Source: Citrobacter telavivensis
GTDB lineage: Bacteria; Pseudomonadota; Gammaproteobacteria; Enterobacterales; Enterobacteriaceae
Assembly: GCA_009363175.1 (NCBI GenBank)
Contig: CP045205.1
Span: 4,588,001-4,652,000 of the forward strand
Length of the DNA: 64,000 nucleotides
Direction of reading: 5' to 3'
Under the pieces are notes generated by a model. The model did no database searches and was not told where the DNA came from. It was given only the letters and a program-made list of their open reading frames with translations. The translations under genes were made by a program, and so were the position numbers. Positions 33,907 to 42,818 of this stretch are shown here, in pieces (position 1 is the first letter of the stretch; the number at the start of each line of letters is the position of its first letter).

Positions 33907-35670
33907 TCATTCAGTAAGCCGACAAGTATCGACAAAAATATCGAGGTTTAAATCCAAAGGTTTTGATAAAAATGTTCTCTCATGCTTCCCATCACCAATA
34001 AAGAATAAATTCGTACCATCAGGGAAGTAACGATTTTTAATATCTTTAACCTTGGCTCTTCGGAATGCACTTATCTCTTTACCATCTTTCAAGAGGTTAT
34101 CTTCAGCATACTCAGACATTGATATAAATGATTGAGTATCAGTCGGAAGATTTTTTCCCACAAACGACAGTATGAGATCAAAATTTCTGTCATCGATATC
34201 TTCCTTAAGAATTGCGTCAAGCATAAATGGAAGTCGATGTATATTGTCTGTTTTTCTTATTAAAGAATTTAATGCAAAATGATATGACATTACAGTTTTA
34301 TGAAGTTCAACCCCTTGAAAAGGAAATGAATTTATTTTATAAAGATCTGTATATCTAGGTTCTGTTACATTGAACAACTGCATATCATTAAGATATTTTT
34401 TAAATATTTCCTTGAAATCTTTTTCTTTGTTAAACCGCTCGACAAAAAGAGACTGCTCCTCTCCCATCCCATCAATTAATCCTTTAATTTCATCAGACCT
34501 TTTTGTATGTTCTTCTATCTCTTCATGAATATTGCCTAACAGACGTATATTTGCTTTATTATCGATCCATGTGTTAACAGATAAATTTTGTGATTTTTTC
34601 TCAAGAAAATATGAATACTTTGAAGATATATCAATTTCTAACTTTTTAATCTTCGCAAGTGAACTATTAATATCAGACTGTATTTTTTGTACTTTATTAT
34701 TTATTTGCTCCGATAGTTTATCAGTATCATTGATGTTTTGATAATAACCATATAACCCTTCTAAGGAATAAGGAAGTATTTGCGTACATGCAGGACAACG
34801 ATCAATACTGTTATAGTTTTGGTTTTTAATATTTCTTTTAGTTCTTCTTAGTATCTTGACATGATTTTTAGTTAAGGATAACTTATTACACAAACCAGTA
34901 TATACATCACGTTCTTCGTCTAATGATGCTACTAATTTTATATAACCATCTATATACTTCTGAGCCTCATCACCAAACTCTTCATCCAGTAATTTAGAAA
35001 CAACAAAGTGAGGCTCGGCGCTATATTTACTCAATGAGGAGATCTTCGACTGAAGTTGTGTCCGCTCTTTTGTTAATTTATAAAAATATTCTTTATCAAA
35101 AGAATTTTCTATGCCAAGATAATAATCAAGATACGTATCTTTAAAGTCTTTATAAAAACCAAGATTAGAGAATGACTCTCTTAAATAAACCCACCCTACA
35201 GATTGAGAAATATAATAAGGCAGGAACATGCATTCTATCGATGCTTTTTTTAGCTCACCCTTCTGTTCTAAAAGCATGTTAAAATCAAATAATTGAGATA
35301 ACATCTCCTTAAGCTTCACATGTTCAACTCGACCATCAGAGTCAATTCCATGAAAACTAAAAACATTTCCCCCATCCTCTTTTAAATATATGCTACCAAG
35401 CTCTCTTACTATTATATATTTTTTATCTACGCCTCCTTTAGTGATGCTGAAATCCAATCTGAACGTAGGGTTGTATCGAATAATTTCGCTCAAGCCATCT
35501 TTAACATCGTTAATTCCAAAGGTAAATAAAATACTTTGTATTAAAGTACTTTTACCTGAGGTATTACACCCACTTATTATGTTTATTTTATTTGAAAACT
35601 TTTGGTCGAAATATAAATTATGACTTTCAGAGACAACAAACAATCTATCAAACTTTATAATTGTCTTCAT
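33907..35670 (-). CDS. Rad50/SMC-like ATPase with CPxC hook, candidate defence protein
   Basis: A 587-residue protein. Walker A GCNTSGKST at residues 34-42 follows an SMC-like N-terminal strand (INIISGCNTSGKSTLIQSI). A helical, coiled-coil-like middle is interrupted at residues 292-295 by CPAC, the zinc-hook type motif of Rad50-like proteins. A Walker B-like segment HRLPFMLDAILKEDID occurs at about 478-493, preceded by GVELHKTVMSYHFAL, a possible signature helix. The gene starts 8 bases after the nuclease-like gene and is AT-rich, unlike the ars genes. Layout resembles LmuB of Lamassu or other ABC-type anti-phage systems; subtype unassigned. Confidence 0.8.
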   Translation of the reverse strand: MKTIIKFDRLFVVSESHNLYFDQKFSNKINIISGCNTSGKSTLIQSILFTFGINDVKDGLSEIIRYNPTFRLDFSITKGGVDKKYIIVRELGSIYLKEDGGNVFSFHGIDSDGRVEHVKLKEMLSQLFDFNMLLEQKGELKKASIECMFLPYYISQSVGWVYLRESFSNLGFYKDFKDTYLDYYLGIENSFDKEYFYKLTKERTQLQSKISSLSKYSAEPHFVVSKLLDEEFGDEAQKYIDGYIKLVASLDEERDVYTGLCNKLSLTKNHVKILRRTKRNIKNQNYNSIDRCPACTQILPYSLEGLYGYYQNINDTDKLSEQINNKVQKIQSDINSSLAKIKKLEIDISSKYSYFLEKKSQNLSVNTWIDNKANIRLLGNIHEEIEEHTKRSDEIKGLIDGMGEEQSLFVERFNKEKDFKEIFKKYLNDMQLFNVTEPRYTDLYKINSFPFQGVELHKTVMSYHFALNSLIRKTDNIHRLPFMLDAILKEDIDDRNFDLILSFVGKNLPTDTQSFISMSEYAEDNLLKDGKEISAFRRAKVKDIKNRYFPDGTNLFFIGDGKHERTFLSKPLDLNLDIFVDTCRLTE

Positions 35671-35678
35671 GGTTTACC

Positions 35679-36788
35679 TTAATCGTAGCACTCAACGTAT
35701 GAACACAGAACTGCAAAAAATGTATCAATATTATCTAGGTTTATAGAATGAGATTTTCTAACATTATCAACATATGCAGTTAATGCGTCTTGAAGAGAAA
35801 AATATTGAGTTGTGTAATCATTATTTCTAACAAAGTCTTTAATGATTTGATAATCGTAATTACTCATATCCTTGAGTAGTTCAAAAGAGTTAAGTATATA
35901 GTTTTCATGATTTTTCTGTATGCTAAGTGGTATTCTGAATTTCATTGAGAATTGCTGTGCTTCGTCACGCCAATAGTCGAATGCCTTTTGCTGTGAATCA
36001 ATTATATTCATAACTTTCTTAACATCTTCGCCTTCAACCCTTTTTGTTGGATCGAGTAGACATATTTCCTGTCCTTGATTATATACAGTTTCCACATTTC
36101 TAAATAGAGCAAGTATTACCTCGATGGCTGCTTTCGAGTCAGCTATATGAGAAAACTTTCTAGACATAAGTCCAATAAGCGATTCTTTTTGTTTTGCAGC
36201 TGTTCTTGGAAAATCTACCCACTGAATTTTTAGGTTACTTAGTTCTTTACGATGGAAAACAGAAGATTCTTCATTACAAATATCTGTAACTTTCTCTTCA
36301 ATTTTATTCTGAATGTTTTTATGTAATTCATCATAAGCACAGATAGAGTTTTGCTCATTAATCCTTAATATCTGCTCAGTAATACCTTCTTTTTTTAACG
36401 CCTTTGACGGTGAATATTTTAATTCTATTTCTGTATTTGATATAAATGTTAGCTGGTGTTTATAATCTTCACTTTTTTCAAAAGCATCATTTCTTAAGTT
36501 TTCGCCCACCAATAGTATTTTAGATACCATCTCAGAAAACCTAGAATCGATAGTCCATATTTTCCCGCTAAGTTTCTTTGCTTGATAGGCATGTATCTCG
36601 TTTATATAACTTAAGCAATCAGTTTTATAACAAAATAGAAAATCATCGTGATGTTCGATACAAATAAAGAACTCTTTATTGATAAAAGAATTGAAATTAT
36701 CTAACAAAAGATACAATGCACAGTTTCTTTGAAACTCAAAACCAGTTAACGCATCAACCCCGGCGTTTGCCGCTTTATTTTTAGCCAC
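35679..36788 (-). CDS. DUF4297/Cap4-like nuclease candidate, partner of the SMC-like ATPase
   Basis: A 369-residue protein starting with GTG (TAGGAG upstream). The N-terminal region has the pattern of DUF4297/Cap4 PD-(D/E)xK nucleases: ALTGFEFQRNCALYLLLDNF at residues 13-32, CIEHHDDF at 43-50 and EIHAYQAKK at 64-72, giving Glu45, Asp49 and Gln69-Lys71 as candidate active-site residues. The C-terminal 290 residues are helical and unrecognised, perhaps contacting the ATPase. Similar effector-plus-SMC pairs are Lamassu systems. A LexA-like box lies about 150 bases upstream. AT-rich base composition suggests foreign origin. Confidence 0.7.
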   Translation of the reverse strand: MAKNKAANAGVDALTGFEFQRNCALYLLLDNFNSFINKEFFICIEHHDDFLFCYKTDCLSYINEIHAYQAKKLSGKIWTIDSRFSEMVSKILLVGENLRNDAFEKSEDYKHQLTFISNTEIELKYSPSKALKKEGITEQILRINEQNSICAYDELHKNIQNKIEEKVTDICNEESSVFHRKELSNLKIQWVDFPRTAAKQKESLIGLMSRKFSHIADSKAAIEVILALFRNVETVYNQGQEICLLDPTKRVEGEDVKKVMNIIDSQQKAFDYWRDEAQQFSMKFRIPLSIQKNHENYILNSFELLKDMSNYDYQIIKDFVRNNDYTTQYFSLQDALTAYVDNVRKSHSINLDNIDTFFAVLCSYVECYD

Positions 36789-36902
36789 CCTGCTCTCCTA
36801 CAACAGCTAAAAATTTCCATCGTCATCCAGTGATGGATGTGGATGCAAATTAAACCATTTAAGGCGATGTGTATCACGAAAATCAAAAAAAATAAATTTG
36901 TA

Positions 36903-36921
36903 AGATCACTTTTAGTGATCT
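36903..36921. repeat. Perfect inverted repeat in leader of nuclease gene
   Basis: AGATCACT (36903-36910), TTT, AGTGATCT (36914-36921). It lies between the LexA-like box and the GTG start and may form a hairpin in the leader or bind a regulator. Confidence 0.45.
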
Positions 36922-36939
36922 AATGCACTGTTTTAAATA

Positions 36940-36955
36940 CTGTTTTTTTATACAG
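36940..36955 (-). promoter_or_regulatory. LexA box upstream of nuclease/SMC operon
   Basis: CTGTTTTTTTATACAG fits CTGT-N8-ACAG exactly; extended to 20 bases it is TACTGTTTTTTTATACAGTT, close to the E. coli consensus TACTGTATATATATACAGTA. It lies 152 bases upstream of the GTG of the nuclease-like gene. It also lies beyond the integrase stop, so the nuclease operon is the only downstream gene it could serve on the minus strand. Confidence 0.65.
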
Positions 36956-36972
36956 TTGAAAGATGGCACCTC

Positions 36973-37003
36973 TAGGGAAAACTTTAAAAACTCGTTTTCC
37001 CTA
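36973..37003 (-). terminator. Hairpin after the integrase gene
   Basis: TAGGGAAAAC (36973-36982) and GTTTTCCCTA (36994-37003) form a perfect 10-base-pair stem starting 9 bases beyond the integrase stop. The U-run after it is poor. Confidence 0.5.
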
Positions 37004-37012
37004 TTTACAGGC

Positions 37013-38197
37013 TTATATAACCTTAGTTAAAGATGCTTCAATATAATCCGCATACCACTGCATCATCTCCCTCCGCCCTTCCAGATATAACGCATGGTTA
37101 TACGTCCCGCGAATCGCATTCTTATCAACGTGAGCCAGCTGGGTTTCAATCCATGCTGTATTGAACCCTTCCTCATGCAAAATCGTACTCATCGTGTGCC
37201 TAAAACCATGTCCCGTAACCTTTCCTGTATATCCAATCCGTTTGAATACCTGATTAATGCTCGCTTCACTCATCGTCTTACGGGGATCATTACGCCCTGG
37301 GAATACCAGATGATATTGTCCAGACATCACTTTGAGCCGCTGTATGATTTCCAGCGCTTGGGTAGAGAGGGGGACAAGGTGAGGCCGTTTCATCTTCATT
37401 CGCTCTGCAGGTATTTCCCACACCGCTTTCTCAAGATCAAACTCACTCCAGAAAGCCCCCCGAAGCTCGCCGGTACGAACTCCCGTAAGGATTAGCAAAC
37501 GTGCGGCAAGAACAACTAACGGGCTGCCTGTATAGCTAGAGAGAGCTTTAAAGAAGTCTGGTAGCTCCTCAACGGTAAGGAAGGGATAATGCTTCGATTC
37601 ATGTCCTGACATCGCGCTGGTTAGATCCGCCGCAGGATTGTATTCCGCGCGGCCGGTAACGATGGCATAACGAAAAACTTCGCTGCAGCGCTGGCGAACC
37701 TTCTTGGCCTTCTCTGTTGCGCCACGGCTTTCCATTCGACGTAGCACATTCAGCAGGACCAAAGGCTTGATGTCATTCACCGGCAGTTGGCCAATATAAG
37801 GGAAAATATCTTTATTGAAGGCTTCGATAATGTCGGAGGCATAGCCTTCTGACCACCGGCTCACCTTCGTTCCGTGCCATTCAAGTGCCACAGCCTGAAA
37901 CGTATTATTGAGCTGCACATCGCGAACCAACTTTTCTTCTTTCTTGGCAAACGATGGATCGATACCTTCGGCCAGCTTTTTCTTGGCTTCATCACGTAGT
38001 GCCCTCGCTTGTGCAAGGGACACTGCCGGATAGACACCAAAAGCCATACGCTTCTCTTTTCCATTGAAGCGATATTTCATCCGCCAGTATCGAGAACCAG
38101 AAGGAACTACTTCGAGATACAAGCCTGCACCATCTGCTAGCTTATAGGCTTTCTCTCTGGGTTTAGCAGCATCTACCTGTCGTGCATTAAGCTTCAT
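37013..38197 (-). CDS. P4-type tyrosine integrase of the tRNA-Thr island
   Basis: A 394-residue tyrosine recombinase from MKLNARQVDAAKPREKAYKLADGAGLYLEV, the P4/CP4 integrase N-terminus. Catalytic residues are visible: Arg in LTGVRTGELRG, His-x-x-Arg in GHGFRHTMST, His in QLAHVDKNA and the nucleophilic Tyr in GTYNHALYLEGRR. It sits directly beside the 3' end of tRNA-Thr and is the only complete integrase in the window. MPPMKLN at 38206 is an alternative start. AlpA at 21864 is its likely activator. Confidence 0.96.
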   Translation of the reverse strand: MKLNARQVDAAKPREKAYKLADGAGLYLEVVPSGSRYWRMKYRFNGKEKRMAFGVYPAVSLAQARALRDEAKKKLAEGIDPSFAKKEEKLVRDVQLNNTFQAVALEWHGTKVSRWSEGYASDIIEAFNKDIFPYIGQLPVNDIKPLVLLNVLRRMESRGATEKAKKVRQRCSEVFRYAIVTGRAEYNPAADLTSAMSGHESKHYPFLTVEELPDFFKALSSYTGSPLVVLAARLLILTGVRTGELRGAFWSEFDLEKAVWEIPAERMKMKRPHLVPLSTQALEIIQRLKVMSGQYHLVFPGRNDPRKTMSEASINQVFKRIGYTGKVTGHGFRHTMSTILHEEGFNTAWIETQLAHVDKNAIRGTYNHALYLEGRREMMQWYADYIEASLTKVI

Positions 38198-38225
38198 TGG
38201 GGGCATCTCCCTAGACCGAACACAG

Positions 38226-38251
38226 AATGCCCCCACTTATGCCCCCAACTG
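38226..38251. repeat. GGGGGCA-type repeat, right copy
   Basis: AATGCCCCCACTTATGCCCC starts here on the plus strand; it is the counterpart of 14042-14067. It lies between the integrase start and the tRNA, where integrase arm sites are expected. Confidence 0.35.
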
Positions 38252-38360
38252 CGACTTGATTTCGGTTGAGTCCAGTTGATAACAGGAGATAAGATACGGG
38301 CCAGAAACCGCAGTATACGGGCTTTTAGTTGATTTCGGTAGACTTGGGAAGAGTTTGAAA

Positions 38361-38436
38361 TGGTGCCGATAATAGGAGTCGAACCTACGACCTTCGCATT
38401 ACGAATGCGCTGCTCTACCAACTGAGCTATATCGGC
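38361..38436 (-). tRNA. thrW: tRNA-Thr (CGU anticodon), island integration target
   Basis: Read on the minus strand, the 76-base gene begins GCCGATATAGCTCAGTTGG and ends TATTATCGGCACCA with CCA encoded. The anticodon loop TTCGTAA gives CGT, threonine. Acceptor arms (GCCGATA/TATCGGC) pair. It precedes proA as thrW does in E. coli, and its 3' end abuts the island integrase. Confidence 0.97.
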
Positions 38437-38550
38437 CCTGATGAGGACATGCCCACGAGTGTGAACACGGGGTAGAAGGTTAAAACTAACCGAGTGATGC
38501 GTCAATAGCCTTGCGAATCAAGTGGCTGATTTTGCATCACCCGGCGTTAA

Positions 38551-39804
38551 TTAGGCACGAATCGTGTCGTCGCCAAAGCCGATCCACTTGTAGGTGGTTA
38601 GCGCTTCCAGCCCCATTGGACCACGGGCATGTAATTTTTGCGTGCTGACGGCGACTTCCGCCCCGAGACCGAACTGACCACCGTCAGTGAAGCGCGTGGA
38701 GGCATTCACGTACACCGCAGACGAATCCACTTCATTCACAAAACGGTTCGCGTTGTGCATGGTGCGCGTCAGGATGGCGTCGGAGTGCTGGGTGCCGTGC
38801 GCGCGAATATGCGCGATGGCGTCATCCAGGTCAGCGACAATTTTGACGTTCAAATCCAGCGACAGGAACTCGTCGTCAAATTCTTCCGCTTTAACCGCCA
38901 CCACGTTCGCTGGCCCCGCGCTCAACGTGGCAAACGAGCGCTCATCCGCATGTAGCGTCACGCCGCTCTCAGCCATCTGCTGACTCAGCGCGGGCAGGAA
39001 ACGCGCAGCGATGTCCTGATGTACCAACAGCGTCTCTACCGTGTTACAGGTACTCGGACGTTGCGTTTTCGCATTGACGATAATCTTCAACGCCGGAGCA
39101 ATCTCTGCGCTATCGTCGACAACGATGTGGCAAACGCCAATCCCGCCGGTAATCACCGGAATGGTCGACTGCTCGCGGCACAACTTATGCAGACCCGCGC
39201 CACCACGAGGAATCAGCATGTCGATGTATTTATCCATGCGCAGCATCTCATTCACCAGCGCACGGTCGGGGCTTTCAATTGCCTGAACCGCCGCTTCCGG
39301 TAAACCGCAGGAGATTAACGCCTGCTGGATCACGCGTACGGTGGCCGCATTGGTGCGGTATGTCTCTTTACCACCGCGCAGAATTGCCGCATTACCCGTT
39401 TTCAGGCACAGGGAGGCGACATCAACAGTGACATTCGGTCTCGCTTCATAAATGACGCCAATCACGCCCAGTGGCACGCGGCGACGCTCCAGACGCAGCC
39501 CGCTGTCCAGCAGTCCCCCGTCAATCACCTGACCGACCGGATCCGCCAGATTACAGACCTGACGGACATCATCAGCAATTGCTTTCAGCCGCGCAGGCGT
39601 TAGCGCCAGGCGATCGAGCATCGCCTCACTCAGACCGTTCGCGCGCGCTTCGGTTACGTCCTGCGCATTCGCGTTCAGGATAGTTTCCGTTTGTGCTTCA
39701 AGCTCATCAGCTATTTTTTCCAGTACGCGATTTTTTTCGCGGCTGGAGAGCAGCGCCAGTTTGTACGACGCCGCTTTGGCAGCAATGCCCATTTTTTCCA
39801 GCAT
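38551..39804 (-). CDS. proA: Gamma-glutamyl phosphate reductase
   Basis: A 417-residue protein matching ProA throughout (MLEKMGIAAKAASYKLALLS; catalytic cysteine in QRPSTCNTVETLLVH). It reduces gamma-glutamyl phosphate to glutamate-5-semialdehyde, the second step of proline synthesis. It follows proB by 11 bases in the standard proBA operon and precedes thrW. Confidence 0.98.
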   Translation of the reverse strand: MLEKMGIAAKAASYKLALLSSREKNRVLEKIADELEAQTETILNANAQDVTEARANGLSEAMLDRLALTPARLKAIADDVRQVCNLADPVGQVIDGGLLDSGLRLERRRVPLGVIGVIYEARPNVTVDVASLCLKTGNAAILRGGKETYRTNAATVRVIQQALISCGLPEAAVQAIESPDRALVNEMLRMDKYIDMLIPRGGAGLHKLCREQSTIPVITGGIGVCHIVVDDSAEIAPALKIIVNAKTQRPSTCNTVETLLVHQDIAARFLPALSQQMAESGVTLHADERSFATLSAGPANVVAVKAEEFDDEFLSLDLNVKIVADLDDAIAHIRAHGTQHSDAILTRTMHNANRFVNEVDSSAVYVNASTRFTDGGQFGLGAEVAVSTQKLHARGPMGLEALTTYKWIGFGDDTIRA

Positions 39805-39815
39805 TTATCTGCTCC

Positions 39816-40919
39816 TTAACGGGTAATCATGTCATCGCGATGGACGGCGACAGGGCCATATTCATAACCCAGAATCGCGTCGATCTGTTGGGAGTGGTGT
39901 CCGGCAATTCGGCGCAGCGCGTCGCTGTTGTAGCGGCTCACGCCGTGGGCGATGTCGCGCCCTTCCTGGTTACAGATACGGATCACTTCACCACGTGAGA
40001 AGTTGCCTGTCACGCTTTTAATGCCTTTTGGCAACAGGGAGCTGCCGCGTTCCAGAATAGCCGCCGTCGCCCCTTCGTCCACGGTGATTTCACCGGCAGG
40101 CGGCGCGCCGAAGATCCAGCGCTTGCGGTTCTCCAGCGGAGAAGCCTGCGCGTGGAAGCGGGTCCCGACAGAGATGCCTTCCATCACGTCACCAATCACG
40201 CCCGGCTTGCTGCCAGCGGCAATGATGGTGTCGATACCGGCGCGACAGGCGACGTCAGCGGCTTGCAGCTTGGTACCCATACCGCCCGTTCCCAGCCCCG
40301 ACACGCTGTCGCCGGCAATAGCGCGCAGCGCATCATCAATCCCGTAGACATCTTTAATCAGCTCAGCTTGTGGATCGGTACGCGGATCGGCGGTGAACAG
40401 CCCCTGTTGGTCGGTTAACAGCAGCAGTTTGTCTGCGCCGGCGAGGATCGCCGCCAGCGCGGAGAGATTGTCGTTATCCCCCACTTTAATTTCCGCCGTG
40501 GCAACCGCATCGTTCTCATTGATTACCGGAACAATATTGTTATCCAGCAGCGCACGCAGGGTGTCGCGCGCATTCAAAAAGCGTTCCCGGTCTTCCATAT
40601 CCGCCCGCGTCAGCAGCATCTGCCCGACGTGAATGCCGTAAATCGAAAACAGCTGTTCCCACAGTTGAATCAGTCGGCTCTGCCCAACCGCAGCCAGCAG
40701 TTGCTTGGTGGCAATGGTCGCAGGCAGTTCCGGGTATCCCAGGTGTTCACGCCCGGCAGCGATAGCGCCCGACGTGACGATAACAATACGATGTCCTGCG
40801 GCATGCAGCTGCGCACACTGACGAACAAGTTCTACGATGTGGGCACGGTTAAGGCGGCGCGATCCGCCCGTTAGTACACTGGTGCCGAGTTTTACCACCA
40901 GCGTCTGGCTGTCACTCAT
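39816..40919 (-). CDS. proB: Glutamate 5-kinase
   Basis: A 367-residue protein starting MSDSQTLVVKLGTSVLTGGSRRL, the exact E. coli length. It has an N-terminal amino-acid kinase domain and a C-terminal PUA domain (from about residue 280). It phosphorylates glutamate and is feedback-inhibited by proline. The open frame to 41036 is excluded because the ATG at 40919 matches the known start. Divergent from phoE. Confidence 0.98.
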   Translation of the reverse strand: MSDSQTLVVKLGTSVLTGGSRRLNRAHIVELVRQCAQLHAAGHRIVIVTSGAIAAGREHLGYPELPATIATKQLLAAVGQSRLIQLWEQLFSIYGIHVGQMLLTRADMEDRERFLNARDTLRALLDNNIVPVINENDAVATAEIKVGDNDNLSALAAILAGADKLLLLTDQQGLFTADPRTDPQAELIKDVYGIDDALRAIAGDSVSGLGTGGMGTKLQAADVACRAGIDTIIAAGSKPGVIGDVMEGISVGTRFHAQASPLENRKRWIFGAPPAGEITVDEGATAAILERGSSLLPKGIKSVTGNFSRGEVIRICNQEGRDIAHGVSRYNSDALRRIAGHHSQQIDAILGYEYGPVAVHRDDMITR

Positions 40920-41106
40920 GATTCTCTGCCGTTCAAAATAGGGAAAATGATAGTAAACGAACGTTTTAGCAGGACTGGCCCCGGTTGCCAACAAGCAGCG
41001 CACAAAGCATAGAATTTTGTTGTGCTGGATCAGCAAGCGTAGCGGTAGTTTTTGACGTTTGTATTACCGAAACAGAAAAACATCCTTTTTTAAAATTATT
41101 CTTACT

Positions 41107-41124
41107 TTGTCATAAAAACTTCAC
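41107..41124 (+). promoter_or_regulatory. Pho box upstream of phoE
   Basis: TTGTCATAAAAACTTCAC resembles the PhoB consensus CTGTCAT-N4-CTGTCAC (first heptamer 6 of 7, second weaker), 84 bases before the phoE start. This is the expected place for PhoB control. Confidence 0.6.
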
Positions 41125-41207
41125 CCCAGAGCGATAAAAACCCTCCTGTCTTTCAACGGGGATCACACCCAGTAAATATTAGCGCGTACTTTAAATCAGG
41201 ACTGAAA

Positions 41208-42260
41208 ATGAAAAAGAGCACTCTGGCATTAGTGGTGATGGGTATTGTGGCATCGGCATCCGTGCAGGCAGCGGAAGTGTTTAACAAAGACGGTAATAAA
41301 CTGGATGTGTATGGCAAAGTCAAAGCGATGCACTATTTCAGCGATAATGATGACAAAGACGGCGACCAGACTTATGTCCGCTTTGGTTTTAAAGGCGAAA
41401 CGCAGATTAACGATCAACTGACCGGCTACGGTCGCTGGGAAGCGGAATTTGCGGGCAACAAAACCGAGAGCGAAACCGGTCAGAAAACGCGTCTGGCGTT
41501 TGCCGGGGTTAAACTGAAAGATATCGGTTCTTTTGATTATGGTCGTAACCTGGGCGCGCTGTATGACGTTGCCGCCTGGACCGATATGTTCCCGGAATTT
41601 GGTGGTGACGGCCTGGCGCAGACCGATAACTTTATGACCAAACGCGCCAGCGGCCTGGCGACATACCGTAACACCGACTTCTTCGGCATGATCGACGGTC
41701 TGAACATGACCCTGCAATATCAGGGTAAAAACGAAAACCGTGACGTGAAGAAACAGAACGGTGACGGGTTCGGGACCTCATTGAGCTATGACTTCGGCGG
41801 CAGTGATTTCGCTGTCATTGGCGCCTACGCCAACTCTGACCGTACTAATGAGCAAAACCTGCAAACACGCGGCCATGGCCAGAATGCTGAAGGTTGGGCG
41901 ACCGGTCTGAAATACGATGGCAACGACATCTATCTGGCAACCATCTATTCTGAAACCCGCAACATGGCGCCTATTTCCGGTGGTTTTGCCAACAAAGCGC
42001 AAAACTTCGAAGCAGTTGCCCAGTATCAGTTTGATTTTGGCCTGCGTCCGTCCATCGGTTATGTTCAATCGAAAGGCAAAGATATTGAAGGTGTCGGTGA
42101 TGAAGATATCGTGAAATATATCGACGTCGGCGCGACCTATTATTTCAACAAAAATATGTCGGCGTTTGTTGATTATAAAATCAACCAGATTGATGACAAC
42201 AACAAACTGGGCGTCAACAGCGATGACATCGTGGCGCTGGGTATGACGTATCAGTTCTGA
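41208..42260 (+). CDS. phoE: Outer membrane phosphoporin
   Basis: A 350-residue trimeric porin. Signal peptide MKKSTLALVVMGIVASASVQA is followed by AEVFNKDGNKLDVYGKVKAMHYFSD and sixteen strands ending in Phe. Constriction-loop PEFGGD is present. PhoE favours anions and is induced by phosphate starvation through PhoB. Divergent from proB; a strong terminator follows. Confidence 0.97.
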   Translation: MKKSTLALVVMGIVASASVQAAEVFNKDGNKLDVYGKVKAMHYFSDNDDKDGDQTYVRFGFKGETQINDQLTGYGRWEAEFAGNKTESETGQKTRLAFAGVKLKDIGSFDYGRNLGALYDVAAWTDMFPEFGGDGLAQTDNFMTKRASGLATYRNTDFFGMIDGLNMTLQYQGKNENRDVKKQNGDGFGTSLSYDFGGSDFAVIGAYANSDRTNEQNLQTRGHGQNAEGWATGLKYDGNDIYLATIYSETRNMAPISGGFANKAQNFEAVAQYQFDFGLRPSIGYVQSKGKDIEGVGDEDIVKYIDVGATYYFNKNMSAFVDYKINQIDDNNKLGVNSDDIVALGMTYQF

Positions 42261-42324
42261 TTCCGTGAAGGTATCGGATGACGATGCTCTGGCGTCGTAT
42301 CCGGTCTGAGGACGGAGAAAACAG

Positions 42325-42356
42325 AGAGGCCGGATGAATCATCCGGCCTCTTTTTT
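42325..42356. terminator. Terminator between phoE and crl
   Basis: AGAGGCCGGATGA (42325-42337) and TCATCCGGCCTCT (42339-42351) form a 13-base-pair perfect stem followed by six T. It sits between convergent phoE and crl and may act both ways. Confidence 0.88.
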
Positions 42357-42359
42357 GGA

Positions 42360-42761
42360 TTACGCCGTTAACTTCACCGGCTCATCACGGAAATTGTCAG
42401 CCGGCTCCAGCGACAAATGCAGCGTGTTCAGCAGCCCACGCAACTTCTCGTGAAACTCGCGCAGGGTATATTCCAGCCGCTCTACCACTTCTTTATCTTT
42501 GATCGGAGCCGTCGTCCAGTTCCCCGCTTTGTCGAACAGACCAAATTTATAGCTATAGGTGAAACGCTTTTCCTGCGCTTCCAGTTCCATCCACCAGCCC
42601 CAGAATTCGCGCAGTTCAGGCGCGGGTTTCACGTTGACGCAAACGGCCAGACAATCGAAAAAGAATCGATTATCTTCGCACTTTCCTTCCCGGATATAGG
42701 GGCCAAGCGCGGTGAATTTCTTGATCAATCTGCTCTTCGGGTGTCCACTCGGTAACGTCAT
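42360..42761 (-). CDS. crl: Sigma factor-binding protein Crl
   Basis: A 133-residue protein matching Crl (MTLPSGHPKSRLIKKFTALGPYIREG; FFDCLAVCVNVKPAPELREFWGWW). Crl binds sigma S and helps it form holoenzyme, favouring curli and stationary-phase genes. It lies between phoE and frsA, as in E. coli. Confidence 0.97.
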   Translation of the reverse strand: MTLPSGHPKSRLIKKFTALGPYIREGKCEDNRFFFDCLAVCVNVKPAPELREFWGWWMELEAQEKRFTYSYKFGLFDKAGNWTTAPIKDKEVVERLEYTLREFHEKLRGLLNTLHLSLEPADNFRDEPVKLTA

Positions 42762-42818
42762 TGCGATCTCCTGTTGTGAAGCAACTGTTTTACCAAAACA
42801 GTAGAATTTAGCAAATTA

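Noticed and set aside
38194..38505. Minus-strand frame across tRNA-Thr
   Set aside because: It contains the tRNA gene and the integrase leader; no ribosome-binding site or conserved sequence.
41229..41717. Minus-strand frame inside phoE
   Set aside because: Antisense shadow of a well-conserved porin gene.
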